Source of the DNA: an uncultured Methylophaga sp.
GTDB lineage: Bacteria > Pseudomonadota > Gammaproteobacteria > Nitrosococcales > Methylophagaceae
NCBI RefSeq assembly: GCF_947259025.1
Contig: NZ_CAMYKO010000005.1
Coordinates: 744,001-808,000 of the forward strand
Direction of reading: 5' to 3'
Length of the DNA: 64,000 nucleotides
Below are positions 49,114-58,443 of this stretch, one piece after another (the first letter of the stretch is position 1; every line of letters begins with the position of its first letter). The translations under genes and the position numbers were made by a program. The notes below the pieces were generated by a model. It searched no databases. It had not been told where the DNA came from and saw only the letters and a list, made by a program, of their open reading frames with translations.

Positions 49114-49344
49114 ATGGAATCGACTTTTCATTCGCTGGAGAATCTCTTTCTTCAACTGGGCCTGGATAACGATCCTGCCTCTATAGACAGTTTTATCAGT
49201 CAGCATAAATTAAGCTCAGATCAAAATCTGGAGACGGCCCCATTCTGGACACCGGCTCAGTCAGCCTTTATCAGTGAGTGTCTGAGTGAAGATTCGGACT
49301 GGGCTGAGGTTGTTGATCAACTCAACGCTTTACTTCATGAGTGA
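49114..49344 (+). CDS. DUF2789 small protein
   Basis: A 76-residue protein of the DUF2789 family, with SLENLFLQLGLDNDPASID and APFWTPAQSAFISECLSED. The function is unknown. I start at MESTFHSLENL, which has GGAGAG 5 nt upstream, not ten codons earlier. Its stop overlaps the fumC start in ATGAGTGA, suggesting coupled translation. Confidence 0.85.
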   Translation: MESTFHSLENLFLQLGLDNDPASIDSFISQHKLSSDQNLETAPFWTPAQSAFISECLSEDSDWAEVVDQLNALLHE

Positions 49345-50686
49345 CCCACACACGCCCCTCTGGGGGCCTCAAACCGAGGGAGCTTTACGCCACTTTCAGA
49401 TCGGTGAGGAGCGCCTGCCGAGCGTCATAATTCACGCTTACGGCATGGTCAAATTTTGCGCCGCCGCCAGCAACAGGCAATTGGGCAGCCTCGACAGCCT
49501 TGTCGCAGAAGCAATAATGCAGGCGGCAAGGCAAATGCAGGCGGGCGAACTCGATGAGCAATTCCCGCTCAGTATCTGGCAGTCCGGCTCCGGCACCCAG
49601 TCGCATATGAATGCGAATGAAGTCCTGGCCACTCTGGCCAGTCAGCAACTGGGCGGCGAGCAGCAGGTTCATCCCAACGATCACTGTAATCTCGGCCAGT
49701 CTACCAACGACAGCTTCCCCACCGCGCTGCATATTGCCTGCGTGTTGATGCTTGAACAAAAGCTGCTGCCCGCGCTCAGTCAGTTACAACAACACACCGA
49801 ACAAAAAGCACAGCAGTGGCAACAGCAATTAAAAAGCGGCCGTACCCACCTGCAGGATGCCACTCCCATTGCTTTAGGTCAGGAGTTTTCTGCTTTTGCC
49901 AGCCAGTTAGCGCAGGCTCAAGATGCTATCCGCAGCGGTATGCCGGCCTTACAGCAATTGACCATGGGTGGCACCGCGGTCGGTACCGGTATTAACACCC
50001 ATGAAGCCTTCGCGGAGATCTTCTGCTGTGAGATCAGCGAGTTGAGCGGATATGACTTTCAACCCGCGCAGAACTTTTTCGCTGCGCAGAGCGCTCATGA
50101 TGCGGTTGTGCAGTTATCCGGCAGTCTCAATACCCTGGCCAGTAGCCTTAACAAAATAGCCAGTGATATCCGCCTGATGGCGTCTGGCCCACGCTGCGGA
50201 TTGGGTGAGATAACGCTGCCGGCCAACGAGCCCGGCTCTTCCATCATGCCCGGCAAGGTCAATCCATCACAGTGTGAAATGCTCAATATGGTCTGTGCCC
50301 AGGTGATGGGCAATCACAGCACACTGACAATTGCCAATGCCCAGGGCCAGTTTCAGCTCAATACTTTTAAACCGGTGATGGCGCTGAATATTGTGCAGTC
50401 TTTGCAATTGCTGGCCGATGGCATCAGCAGTTTTGATCGCTATTGCCTGCAGGGGATTGAGCCCGTACCCAGCCAGTTAAAAAACAACCTGGAACGCAGC
50501 CTGATGCTGATTACCGCACTGACACCAGTGATTGGCTACGACCGGGCGGCTGCGGTGATTCATCTCGCTGTTGAACAAAATCTCAGCCTGCGCGAGGCTG
50601 TGATTAAAGATGGCGCACTGACTGCAGAAGCGTTTGATCGTCTGGTGCAGCCTGAGCAGATGATTCATCCCCGCCCTGCTCCCTAA
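49337..50686 (+). CDS. fumC: Class II fumarate hydratase
   Basis: A 449-residue iron-free fumarase that interconverts fumarate and malate in the TCA cycle. Conserved regions are SGSGTQSHMNANEVLA, NDHCNLGQSTNDSFPTALH, SGRTHLQDATPIALGQE and the signature GSSIMPGKVNPSQCEM. The start MSDPHTPLWGPQTEGAL lies inside the DUF2789 stop. Class II fumarases tolerate oxidative and iron stress, which suits a locus with Fe-S and iron genes nearby. Confidence 0.95.
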   Translation: MSDPHTPLWGPQTEGALRHFQIGEERLPSVIIHAYGMVKFCAAASNRQLGSLDSLVAEAIMQAARQMQAGELDEQFPLSIWQSGSGTQSHMNANEVLATLASQQLGGEQQVHPNDHCNLGQSTNDSFPTALHIACVLMLEQKLLPALSQLQQHTEQKAQQWQQQLKSGRTHLQDATPIALGQEFSAFASQLAQAQDAIRSGMPALQQLTMGGTAVGTGINTHEAFAEIFCCEISELSGYDFQPAQNFFAAQSAHDAVVQLSGSLNTLASSLNKIASDIRLMASGPRCGLGEITLPANEPGSSIMPGKVNPSQCEMLNMVCAQVMGNHSTLTIANAQGQFQLNTFKPVMALNIVQSLQLLADGISSFDRYCLQGIEPVPSQLKNNLERSLMLITALTPVIGYDRAAAVIHLAVEQNLSLREAVIKDGALTAEAFDRLVQPEQMIHPRPAP

Positions 50687-50694
50687 ACCGGCAG

Positions 50695-51456
50695 TCAGCG
50701 CTTATCAGTGCCCGCCATCGACTTGAGCGCATCCAGCAACTCCACCGGTAACGGGAAAACTATCGTTGATGACTTGTCGCCGGCAATCTCGGTCAGCGTT
50801 TGCAGGTAACGTAACTGCAATGCCTGCGGTTGTTTGGCGAGGATCTCGGCCGCCGCCATCAGCTTTTCCGAGGCCTGCAATTCGCCTTCGGCATGAATCA
50901 CCTTGGCACGGCGGTTACGTTCTGCCTCGGCCTGCTTGGCGATCGCCCGGATCATGCTCTCATCCAGATCAACATGCTTGATTTCAACGTTGGCGACTTT
51001 GATACCCCAGGCATCGGTCTGCGAGTCGAGGATCTCCTGAATGTCATTATTGAGCTTGTCACGCTCAGATAACATTTCATCCAGTTCATGCTGGCCCAGT
51101 ACCGAACGCAGCGTGGTTTGCGCCAACTGGCTGGTCGCATCGTAATATTGTTCTACCTGGATGATGGCCTTTTGCGGGTCCAGCACCCGGAAATAGACCA
51201 CGGCGTTAACATGCACGGACACGTTGTCCTGCGAAATCACATCCTGGGTCGGCACGTCCATGACGATGGTGCGTAAATCCACGCGCACAATCTGTTGGAT
51301 AAACGGGATGATAATGATAAAGCCCGGTCCCTTGACCTTGTAGAAGCGGCCCAGTAGAAACACCACGCCCCGCTCATATTCACGCAGAATACGCACCGCG
51401 CTGAACAATAAAGCCAGCACTGCCACTGCGATCACGGCGAAAAACTCTATGCTCAT
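50695..51456 (-). CDS. Slipin (stomatin/SPFH family) membrane protein
   Basis: A 253-residue protein with an N-terminal membrane helix ([17 protein letters not shown]) and an SPFH/band 7 domain ([40 protein letters not shown]). A helical Glu/Ala-rich tail follows ([20 protein letters not shown]). Slipins oligomerise in membranes. The preceding gene encodes its usual partner NfeD, overlapping by 4 nt. Confidence 0.92.
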   Translation of the reverse strand: MSIEFFAVIAVAVLALLFSAVRILREYERGVVFLLGRFYKVKGPGFIIIIPFIQQIVRVDLRTIVMDVPTQDVISQDNVSVHVNAVVYFRVLDPQKAIIQVEQYYDATSQLAQTTLRSVLGQHELDEMLSERDKLNNDIQEILDSQTDAWGIKVANVEIKHVDLDESMIRAIAKQAEAERNRRAKVIHAEGELQASEKLMAAAEILAKQPQALQLRYLQTLTEIAGDKSSTIVFPLPVELLDALKSMAGTDKR

Positions 51457-52832
51457 AAGCCTTCTCCATCCTTTAGCGGTTCAACATCAAGAATCAGTCC
51501 GTCGATTGCATTTATTCTTGCCTGATCGCCTTTCTTCAGTGGTGTCTGTGTTCGTGCTGTCCAGTGTTCACTGTGTGCCAGCACCCGACCTTCATCACTG
51601 AAATCTTCCAGCGCCGTGCACAGCGAGCCCAGCATTTCTTCTTCACCGGACACCACAGGATGATGACGGTTGCGCAGCACCATACCCAGAGCCATCAGAA
51701 AAAAGACCACCGTGGAGACTGTGACGCCGGCTACCACGCCCATATTGATTCCGTAGCCCGGCAGTTCGGTATCAATCAGCATCACGGAACCGGCCACAAA
51801 AGCCGCCACACCGCCCAGCCCCAACACCCCGAAACTGGGCTGAAACGCCTCGGCCACCATCAAGGCAATGCCCAGTAGCATCAGTGCCAGCCCGGCATAG
51901 TTAATGGGCAGAACCTGGAAAGAAAACAAAGCCAGTAACAGGCAGATAGAACCAATGGTGCCGGGCACAATCGAACCGGGATTGGCAAACTCGAAGATCA
52001 GGCCGTAAATGCCGATCATCATCAGAAGATAGGCAATATTGGGATTGGTAATGATCGCCAGCACTTTGTTGCGCCAGTCAGGCAGGAGTTCAGTCAAGGT
52101 GACCGCCTCAGTCGCAAGGGTCGTGTCCATACCCAGCACCTTGATATTCCTGCCATTAAGCTGCTTAATCAAATCGCGTTGATCGGCGGCGATGATATCA
52201 ATCACATTGTTTTCCAGCGCGGCTTCTGCCGTCAGGCTGGCGGCGTCACGCACTGCCTGCTCTGCCCAGTCGGCGTTGCGGCCACGCAAATCAGCCAGCC
52301 CGCGAATATAGGCCGCCGCATCATTGACCACTTTACGGGTCATGGCATCACCGGACGGCTTATCTGGCTGCGCCTCGTCGCCGTCTTTCTGCTGAGGATC
52401 CGGCAAAGGAGATTTATCCTGTTCCGGCGCAAAGCCGGGTGAGAATTGCACCGGTGTCGCTGCCCCGAGGTTTGTGGCCGGGCTCATTGCCGCCACATGG
52501 CTGGCATAAAGCATATAAGTGCCGGCACTGGCAGCGCGGGCCCCGCCTGGCGTGACATAGGTGACAACCGGCACCGGCGAACTGATGATGGCTTTAATCA
52601 TTTTGCGCATCGACGCATCCAGGCCACCCGGGGTATCGAGCCGGATCAGCAGGAATTCGGCATTGGCATCAATGGCTTTTTGCAAAGACCGGGAGAAATA
52701 ATCGGCAGATGCCGGACTGATAATGCCGTCAATCTGAATGATATAGCCTTCCCTGCCCGGCGCCGATCCGGCCTGCAGCGAGACCAGGCATAGCAGCAGG
52801 AGCATTAAACATCGCCGCCATAATCGATTCAT
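51453..52832 (-). CDS. NfeD-family membrane serine protease
   Basis: A 459-residue long-form NfeD. A signal peptide (to QAGSA) is followed by a ClpP-like protease domain: [19 protein letters not shown], the serine region [20 protein letters not shown] and the lysine region [16 protein letters not shown]. Four or so membrane helices (about 230-370) lead to the C-terminal OB-fold NfeD domain. It is thought to cleave or control stomatin-like partners; the slipin gene follows directly. Confidence 0.92.
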   Translation of the reverse strand: MNRLWRRCLMLLLLCLVSLQAGSAPGREGYIIQIDGIISPASADYFSRSLQKAIDANAEFLLIRLDTPGGLDASMRKMIKAIISSPVPVVTYVTPGGARAASAGTYMLYASHVAAMSPATNLGAATPVQFSPGFAPEQDKSPLPDPQQKDGDEAQPDKPSGDAMTRKVVNDAAAYIRGLADLRGRNADWAEQAVRDAASLTAEAALENNVIDIIAADQRDLIKQLNGRNIKVLGMDTTLATEAVTLTELLPDWRNKVLAIITNPNIAYLLMMIGIYGLIFEFANPGSIVPGTIGSICLLLALFSFQVLPINYAGLALMLLGIALMVAEAFQPSFGVLGLGGVAAFVAGSVMLIDTELPGYGINMGVVAGVTVSTVVFFLMALGMVLRNRHHPVVSGEEEMLGSLCTALEDFSDEGRVLAHSEHWTARTQTPLKKGDQARINAIDGLILDVEPLKDGEGL

Positions 52833-52873
52833 CTTCCGGCTCCTTACAGGGCGCTGAGATCCTTTTGTGGTTA

Positions 52874-54067
52874 TCAGCGTATAGAGCGGTACATCTGCGG
52901 CCGGCTGCGTTTACTCAGCACCAGTTGCCACAACTGGCCCTGCCGCGATTTGAAAAAACCGGCGCAGCACTGCAGGTAGTACTTCCACATACGGTAAAAA
53001 CGCTCATCGTAGTGCTGTGATAACTGCGGCCAGGCCGTATCAAAATTCTGCCACCAGGCCATCAGCGTCAGGTAGTAGTCCTGACCAAAATTGTGCCAGT
53101 CCTCAATGATCAGCCGTTGATCGAGCGCACGGGTAATCTGCTCGGCAGACGGCAATTTGCCGTTGCAGAAAATATATTTATCTATCCAGGGATCAGCGCG
53201 GTGGGTGGTTTTGTAGATGCCGATTGTGTGCAGCAGAAACAGGCCATCATCTTTCAAAAGCCGGTTCACCGTGTCGAAATAAACCGGATAATTTTTTTCA
53301 CCCACATGCTCAAACATGCCCACTGAGACGATCTTGTCGAATTGACCTTCAAGATCACGGTAATCGACCAGTTCAATGGAGACCGGCAAGCCGGCACAGT
53401 GCGCTTTGGCCAGTTTCTGCTGCTCACGGGAAATCGTGATACCGGTGACTTCGACCCCGTAATTTTCAGCAGCGTAACGGGCCAGCCCGCCCCAGCCACA
53501 GCCGATTTCCAACAGCTTTTCACCAGGGCTGAGTTCCAGTTTTCGGCAAATCATATCGAGTTTGTTGATCTGCGCCTGATCCAGCGTTTCAGCCTCCTGC
53601 CAATAGCCACAGGAATAGCTCATAGTGGGGTCCAGCATCGCTTCGAACACATCGTTGCCGATGTCGTAGTGTTGTTCGCCAACCTGGAAAGCACGCCGGC
53701 TTGATTGCAGGTTAAACAGGCGGTGGCGCATGACCTGCAACAACAAGTGGAAGCGGGCCCAGCCGCTCAGTTTGTCTTCAATATTGAATTTCAGCAGGCG
53801 GTAGAAAAGCTGGTCGAGGCTTGGACAGTCCCAGAGCCCGTCCATGTAAGTTTCGCCAAACCCCAGCGATCCCTGACTGAGGATACGGTCATAGACCGCT
53901 TCGCTGTGCACCTGGATATCCCAGGGCGCGTCTCCATTGAATTGAACGCCGCACTGTGCTGCCAACTGCTGTAACACACCGGGAGGTGTCAGTGATGTCT
54001 GGCTTGCGCTGCCGGAGCCGGCATAGGTTTGCTCCATTTTTTGCTGGTATCGCTCAAATCTAGCCAT
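52874..54067 (-). CDS. cfa: Cyclopropane-fatty-acyl-phospholipid synthase
   Basis: A 397-residue CFA synthase that adds a methylene from S-adenosylmethionine across double bonds of phospholipid acyl chains. All expected active-site segments are kept: MSYSCGYW (bicarbonate-site Cys), LLEIGCGWGGLARYAAE (SAM), GMFEHVGEKNY (Glu) and LLHTIGIYKTT (His). I use the ATG at MARFERYQQKME; an upstream TTG reading has no ribosome site. Two divergent paralogs lie at 57406 and 59713. Confidence 0.93.
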   Translation of the reverse strand: MARFERYQQKMEQTYAGSGSASQTSLTPPGVLQQLAAQCGVQFNGDAPWDIQVHSEAVYDRILSQGSLGFGETYMDGLWDCPSLDQLFYRLLKFNIEDKLSGWARFHLLLQVMRHRLFNLQSSRRAFQVGEQHYDIGNDVFEAMLDPTMSYSCGYWQEAETLDQAQINKLDMICRKLELSPGEKLLEIGCGWGGLARYAAENYGVEVTGITISREQQKLAKAHCAGLPVSIELVDYRDLEGQFDKIVSVGMFEHVGEKNYPVYFDTVNRLLKDDGLFLLHTIGIYKTTHRADPWIDKYIFCNGKLPSAEQITRALDQRLIIEDWHNFGQDYYLTLMAWWQNFDTAWPQLSQHYDERFYRMWKYYLQCCAGFFKSRQGQLWQLVLSKRSRPQMYRSIR

Positions 54068-54124
54068 GCTGCATCCCATCCCGTTGAGAATAGCCTGAAT
54101 AAATTGTTGCAAATTGCTGCTATT

Positions 54125-54153
54125 AAGCTACCGCGATTCGCCGAGGATATCAA
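54125..54153 (-). promoter_or_regulatory. Possible cfa promoter
   Basis: On the minus strand, -35 TTGATA (plus 54148-54153) and -10 TAGCTT (plus 54125-54130) with 17-bp spacing. The -10 is weak. Confidence 0.35.
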
Positions 54154-54190
54154 TTGTCAGCGCGGTGCGGTGACCGCTTGTAAACATCAT

Positions 54191-54224
54191 AAAAAACCCC
54201 GGCAATCTGATGATTACCGGGGTT
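54191..54224 (-). terminator. Terminator of bacterioferritin
   Basis: Arms of 12 nt (54195-54206 and 54213-54224, one mismatch; core CCCCGG/CCGGGG) with a 6-nt loop, followed on the minus strand by six T. It starts 8 nt after the bfr stop. Confidence 0.9.
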
Positions 54225-54231
54225 AATGAGC

Positions 54232-54711
54232 TTATTCTGCTTCTTTTACAATCTGAGCCTGGTGATAATTTTCCAGACCCATCTTGGCAATCAGGTCGAG
54301 CTGGGTTTCCAGCCAATCGACATGCTCTTCTTCTGCATCAAGGATTTCACGGAATAAATCACGGGAAACATAATCCGATACGCTTTCGCAGTATTTGATG
54401 GCTTCTTTGAGATCAGGAATGGCATCCAATTCCAGCGACAGGTCGCACTCCAGCATCTCGCGGGTGTTTTCACCGAGTCGTAATGCGCCCAAGTCCTGCA
54501 GGTTAGGCAGCCCTTCCAGGAAAAGTATCCGTTCTGTCAGCTTGTCAGCATGCTTCATCTCATCAATCGATTCGTGATATTCATGCTCGTAGAGATTGTG
54601 GAGTCCCCAATCTTTATACATCTTGGCATGCAAGAAATACTGGTTGATGGCAACCAGCTCGTTGTAGAGCACCTTATTGAGGTATTCAATGACTTTTTTA
54701 TCGCCTTTCAT
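54232..54711 (-). CDS. bfr: Bacterioferritin
   Basis: A 159-residue 24-mer ferritin that oxidises and stores iron. Ferroxidase ligands Glu18, Glu51, His54, Glu94, Glu127 and His130 are all present, as is Met52, the haem ligand. The ribosome site AAGGAG precedes the ATG. A nearly ideal promoter lies at 54743-54770. Its partner bfd is about 310 nt upstream on the same strand. Confidence 0.96.
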   Translation of the reverse strand: MKGDKKVIEYLNKVLYNELVAINQYFLHAKMYKDWGLHNLYEHEYHESIDEMKHADKLTERILFLEGLPNLQDLGALRLGENTREMLECDLSLELDAIPDLKEAIKYCESVSDYVSRDLFREILDAEEEHVDWLETQLDLIAKMGLENYHQAQIVKEAE

Positions 54712-55023
54712 GGCCTTTCTCCTTTTAGCTAACTTGCTAGAGATTATCGGTCATTTTTATAAAATGTCAAAGCTAAGTCATTGATTTTTAAATAGAATAG
54801 AAACAATTCTCATCTAGATTGGAAGTATTTGCAGTCGTTTGCTGAAGTCCGGTGCTGAGAGTGATGATTGTTAACTCAGAATTAGCTTGTAAAAGAGCGA
54901 TTTACAAAGACAGGTTGATAACGGGGTGAACAGCCATGAAATGGCGTATGATTGGATAGAGGATTGATGCTGCGCTGCCGGCATTTTCTGTCGGATCAGA
55001 GAAAAACGGCTTTTGCGCAAATA
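54712..55023. other. Intergenic region between bfd and bfr
   Basis: 312 bp with the bfr promoter in its first 60 bp. The remainder (about 54815-55023) shows no gene, terminator or repeat that I can support. Confidence 0.6.
54743..54770 (-). promoter_or_regulatory. bfr promoter
   Basis: On the minus strand, -35 TTGACA (plus 54765-54770, perfect), 16-bp spacer, -10 GATAAT (plus 54743-54748, 5/6). Transcription should begin near 54736. A weak Fur-like sequence lies just upstream at 54796-54814. Confidence 0.7.
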
Positions 55024-55230
55024 TCAAGGGTAAATGGCTTCAGCCAAGTACTCTGATTGCAGTGTTTCGGACTGCCTGTCCTGCAGGATACGATTGACCT
55101 TGAACTGGCACTTGCCACAGCACGCCGCGGCACCGGTGTCTTCACGGATTTTGTCAACACAACTCGCTCCGGCATCAATAGATGAGTGGATTGCGTCAGT
55201 GTTCACATTGTTACAGATACAAACGATCAT
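55024..55230 (-). CDS. bfd: Bacterioferritin-associated ferredoxin
   Basis: A 68-residue [2Fe-2S] protein. It has the Bfd cysteines in MIVCICNNVN (Cys4, Cys6) and GAAACCGKCQFKV. It donates electrons to bacterioferritin to release stored iron when iron is short. A Fur-type box lies 33 nt upstream of its start. Its neighbour downstream is bfr. Confidence 0.93.
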   Translation of the reverse strand: MIVCICNNVNTDAIHSSIDAGASCVDKIREDTGAAACCGKCQFKVNRILQDRQSETLQSEYLAEAIYP

Positions 55231-55262
55231 GTTCGGTCCGCGTTAATCAATCTTGTTATTAA

Positions 55263-55277
55263 TGATAATGATTGTTA
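55263..55277. promoter_or_regulatory. Fur box between bfd and the response regulator gene
   Basis: TGATAATGATTGTTA matches the 7-1-7 Fur consensus TGATAATnATTATCA at 12 of 14 defined positions. It lies just before bfd on one strand and about 105 nt before the response regulator gene on the other. Control of bfd is the likelier role. Confidence 0.65.
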
Positions 55278-55316
55278 TTTATTTCGTCAACAAAAATTAA
55301 CACTATGTTTTGCTAT

Positions 55317-55334
55317 TTTTCACATGACTGTCAC
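55317..55334 (+). promoter_or_regulatory. 7-4-7 direct repeat upstream of the response regulator gene
   Basis: TTTTCAC-ATGA-CTGTCAC, two heptamers with 11-bp period, the geometry bound by OmpR/PhoB-family regulators. It overlaps a possible -35 (ATGACT, 55324-55329), which pairs with -10 TATGCT (55347-55352) at 17 bp. A matching repeat precedes the desaturase operon (63972-63989). Autoregulation is inferred. Confidence 0.5.
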
Positions 55335-55381
55335 ACAGCGCGCGGCTATGCTTGGCAGAATTATTTTCCGGGAGTCGCTTA

Positions 55382-56080
55382 ATGAAAATGAATCCAGCCA
55401 CCGTACTCATCGTCGAAGATCATCAGGATCTTGCTGCCAATATCGGTGATTTCCTGGAGGCCGGAGGCATGACCGTCGATTTCGCTGCTGATGGCATGAC
55501 AGCGCTGCAACTCTGCAGTCAGCACAACTACGATGCGCTGGTGCTGGATATCATGATGCCCGGTATTGACGGTTTTGAGGTCTGTCAGCGCGTTCGCGAA
55601 GAGTTGCAGCAGGATATGCCCATCATCATGCTGACTGCCCGCGATACCCTGGACGATAAGCTCAGTGGCTTCGCTCAAGGCAGTGATGACTACCTGGTGA
55701 AACCCTTCGAGATGAAAGAGCTGGAAGCCCGGCTAGTCTCACATATCCGCCGTCACCGTGGCGAACTCGACAGCAAATCGCTGCAGGTGGCCGATATTGT
55801 ATTCGAACCCAAAACCATGCGGGTTTTACGCGGCGGAGAAGTTATCCGGCTGTCACCTATCATGTTACAAATCCTGCGCATTCTGATGCGCGAATCGCCC
55901 AAACTGGTGACCCGCGAAAAGCTGGAGGCTGAAATCTGGGGCGAAGATACCCCCGACAGTGACACTTTACGCAGTCATCTCTACAACCTGCGTAAGTTGA
56001 TTGATAAACCCTTCCAGCAGAACCTGCTGCATACCATTCCCGGCATTGGCTACAAACTGTGCGAGGAAAAAGACCTTTAG
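55382..56080 (+). CDS. OmpR-family response regulator
   Basis: A 232-residue regulator with receiver domain (VLIVEDHQDLAANIGDFLE; phospho-acceptor Asp56 in LVLDIMMPGIDG; Lys in YLVKPFEMKEL). The C-terminal winged helix has LSPIMLQILRILMRESPKLV and HTIPGIGYKLCEE. The ATG at 55382 has GGGAG upstream. Its gene converges on that of the histidine kinase (56111-57406), 30 nt apart, so the cognate kinase is most likely that one. It probably controls the lipid-modification operon that ends with the kinase. Confidence 0.92.
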   Translation: MKMNPATVLIVEDHQDLAANIGDFLEAGGMTVDFAADGMTALQLCSQHNYDALVLDIMMPGIDGFEVCQRVREELQQDMPIIMLTARDTLDDKLSGFAQGSDDYLVKPFEMKELEARLVSHIRRHRGELDSKSLQVADIVFEPKTMRVLRGGEVIRLSPIMLQILRILMRESPKLVTREKLEAEIWGEDTPDSDTLRSHLYNLRKLIDKPFQQNLLHTIPGIGYKLCEEKDL

Positions 56081-56110
56081 CGAAAGCTAAAGTGGTCCAG
56101 CGCAATCAGC

Positions 56111-57406
56111 TTACGATTTATCCAACTGCGCCTTGGGAAAATAGACACTGATTTCAGTGCCGCTACCCAATTCGCTGGCAACGGTTAAATGCCAGTTATA
56201 GCGGTTGCAAAGCCGTTTGACGATGGTCATGCCCAGGCCATAGCCATTGCTGCCCTTTTCCACCTGGTAAAAGGGCTGGAAGACCTGTTTGACCTGCTCT
56301 TCATCCATGCCTACCCCGCTGTCCTTAACGGCAAAGCCCTGGTCCCAGATCCTGATGGAAATCGTGCCTTTTGGCGTGTAATTAAAGGCATTACGCAGCA
56401 AATTACCAATAAGAATCTGCAGTACCCTCGCCGGCGCTTGCAGCACCAGTTCTGAGTCTTCTTCAATCTGTACCGCAATCGCCTTGTCCTGGAACAGCAG
56501 GCGCAGAGTCTCCACTTCCTCAGAGAGCAGCTGATTGACGATTACCCGGCTGCTGGGCAGGGTATCTTCCTCCTCACGCGCCAGTAACAACAGGGTTTCT
56601 ATCAGTGCTTCCATATCGTAAAGCGTGCGGTAGATACGGCGGATGGTTTTATCTTCTTCCACCTGGTAGCGGCGTTCCAGCAGTTCCATGGCACTCCGCA
56701 GCACAGCGATTGGCGTTCGCAGCTCGTGACTGGCATCACGGGTGAATAAGCGCTCGCGGTCGATAAACAGTTCCAGCCGATGGGTGAACTGATCCAGTGC
56801 TTTAACCAGACTAGTGACTTCTTCATCCGGAATTTGGCGCAGTTCACTGAGATCCAGGTCCGGCAGGCTGCCCTCGCGAATCTCGGCTTCTTCCACCGCT
56901 GTAGCCAGCTTGACGATAGGTGACACAGCTTTGTGCGACTGGCGGTAGGCAATCCAGGCCAGCAAATAGAGCGTCACCAGCACCGCAGCCAGCGGCAAAA
57001 TACCGAACACCAGGGCCAGCCGCGATACCTTGACCTCATCGAATACCAGAAACAACCTCTGGTCGCCCTGATCTTCGACATAAACCAGCGGTTCTTCTCC
57101 TGCCAGTTGTGTGCGCTGCAAACCCGGCTGCAAATCACGCAAGGCTTCAGGCACTGCCGACATATCGTTACCGGTAGCGAGATAGGCGATCAGGTTCATG
57201 GTGTTGGGCAAGGGAAAGTCAGGCTGTTGCTGACGTAATTGCCAGAAATGCTGGGCTTCTCCCTGCAAAGCTTCTCTGACCAAAACATCTTCCACCGTGG
57301 TTTTGGCGGCGTAAATCCCGGCAATGGTGACCAGACTGATCAGCACCACCTGGATCAGAAAAACTTTTATCAGTTTGGCACGCAGGTTGGTTCTGGGTTT
57401 GGCCAT
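56111..57406 (-). CDS. Sensor histidine kinase ending the lipid operon
   Basis: A 431-residue kinase: membrane helix (about 9-34), a periplasmic domain of about 110 residues (EALQGEAQHFWQLRQQQPDF; LVYVEDQGDQRLFLVFDEV), a second helix (LVFGILPLAAVLVTLYLLAW), then HisKA (phospho-His in TRDASHELRTPIAVLRS) and HATPase (GNLLRNAFNYTP; DSGVGMDEEQ). Its ATG overlaps the stop of the CFA-like gene (TAATG), so it is cotranslated with the lipid enzymes. It may sense membrane or lipid state. The paired regulator gene lies convergent next door. Confidence 0.9.
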   Translation of the reverse strand: MAKPRTNLRAKLIKVFLIQVVLISLVTIAGIYAAKTTVEDVLVREALQGEAQHFWQLRQQQPDFPLPNTMNLIAYLATGNDMSAVPEALRDLQPGLQRTQLAGEEPLVYVEDQGDQRLFLVFDEVKVSRLALVFGILPLAAVLVTLYLLAWIAYRQSHKAVSPIVKLATAVEEAEIREGSLPDLDLSELRQIPDEEVTSLVKALDQFTHRLELFIDRERLFTRDASHELRTPIAVLRSAMELLERRYQVEEDKTIRRIYRTLYDMEALIETLLLLAREEEDTLPSSRVIVNQLLSEEVETLRLLFQDKAIAVQIEEDSELVLQAPARVLQILIGNLLRNAFNYTPKGTISIRIWDQGFAVKDSGVGMDEEQVKQVFQPFYQVEKGSNGYGLGMTIVKRLCNRYNWHLTVASELGSGTEISVYFPKAQLDKS

Positions 57407-58443
57407 TAATCCATCGCTTTTTTGCTGAACAGGTAGTGGCCTACCAGCCACTCAGTTCCATCACGGTAACCAAATAACTCAGCACAGGCCATAAAGAACA
57501 GCCGCCAGCGCTGCCACCATATTTTGCCCTGACCGGTGCCGTAGACCTCTTCAAACAGCTCGATAATCTCATGCTGGTGTTGATCGCTGTTATCCAGCCA
57601 GGCTTCAGCCGTGCGCTGATAATGCTTGCCATTGACCAGCCATTGCTGCTCAATCTGTAGCTGTTGCTGAAAATGCAACAGCGTGTCGGCAGAAGGCATC
57701 AGGCCGCCGGTGAAGAAATAGCGCCCCATCCAGTTATCTTCGCCTTCTGTTTCAAAGGGATACACCACGCTGCGATGACAGAAAATATGCACAAACAGCT
57801 TGCCGTCTTTTCTCAGCCATTGGCTAATTTTGTCGAACAGTTGCTGATAGTTACGCATATGCTCAAACATTTCCACCGACACAATGCGATCAAACTGTTC
57901 ATCCAGGGCCAGCTCATTAACATCACAGGTGATCACGCGGACATTGCTCAGGCCGCGCTCCAACAAGGTTTTTTCGATATGACGTCGCTGTGAGTGCGAA
58001 TTGGAGACGGCCGTGATCTTGGCATAAGGCAGTTGTTCAGCCATGTGCAGGGTCAGCGAGCCCCAGCCACAACCCAGCTCCAGGATCTGCTGGCCGTTTT
58101 GCAGTTCGGCCCGCTGCAGGTATAGATCCAGCATTGCCCGTTCTGCGTCATCCAGGGTCAGGCAATCGCGGTTCCAGAAACAGCCACTGTATTTTAGATG
58201 TTTGCCCAAAACACGCTGATAAAAGGCGGCAGGCACTTCATAGTGCTGTTCATTGGCGGCATTGGTTTCGATAGCGATTGGACTGCTACGCAGCATTTCA
58301 ATACAGGCGTGCTTGCGCAGACTGGCCTGTTCCGGGTCATAAGCCATTTCATCCTGTAGTCGCTTTTTCAATAACTGCCTGATGCCCAGGCGCACCACAG
58401 GATCTGGCAAGATTTTTTTCTCGGCAAAATCAATCAACCGCAT
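57406..58443 (-). CDS. CFA-like SAM methyltransferase (second copy)
   Basis: A 345-residue class I methyltransferase of the CFA/Mycolic acid synthase superfamily. The SAM motif is ILELGCGWGSLTLHMAEQL; EMFEHMRNYQQLFDKIS follows. The substrate-side segments (HLKYSGCFWNRDCLTLDDAE; KLFVHIFCHRSVVYPFETEG) differ from those of true cyclopropane synthase. It may methylate another lipid or small molecule. The start at 58443 (MRLIDFAEKK) has GGAGAAAAAAC upstream and overlaps the DUF1295 gene by 14 nt. Confidence 0.85.
   Translation of the reverse strand: MRLIDFAEKKILPDPVVRLGIRQLLKKRLQDEMAYDPEQASLRKHACIEMLRSSPIAIETNAANEQHYEVPAAFYQRVLGKHLKYSGCFWNRDCLTLDDAERAMLDLYLQRAELQNGQQILELGCGWGSLTLHMAEQLPYAKITAVSNSHSQRRHIEKTLLERGLSNVRVITCDVNELALDEQFDRIVSVEMFEHMRNYQQLFDKISQWLRKDGKLFVHIFCHRSVVYPFETEGEDNWMGRYFFTGGLMPSADTLLHFQQQLQIEQQWLVNGKHYQRTAEAWLDNSDQHQHEIIELFEEVYGTGQGKIWWQRWRLFFMACAELFGYRDGTEWLVGHYLFSKKAMD

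Noticed and set aside
54796-54814. Fur-like sequence upstream of bfr
   Set aside because: Only one half resembles a Fur box and the palindrome is poor; not strong enough to list as a site.
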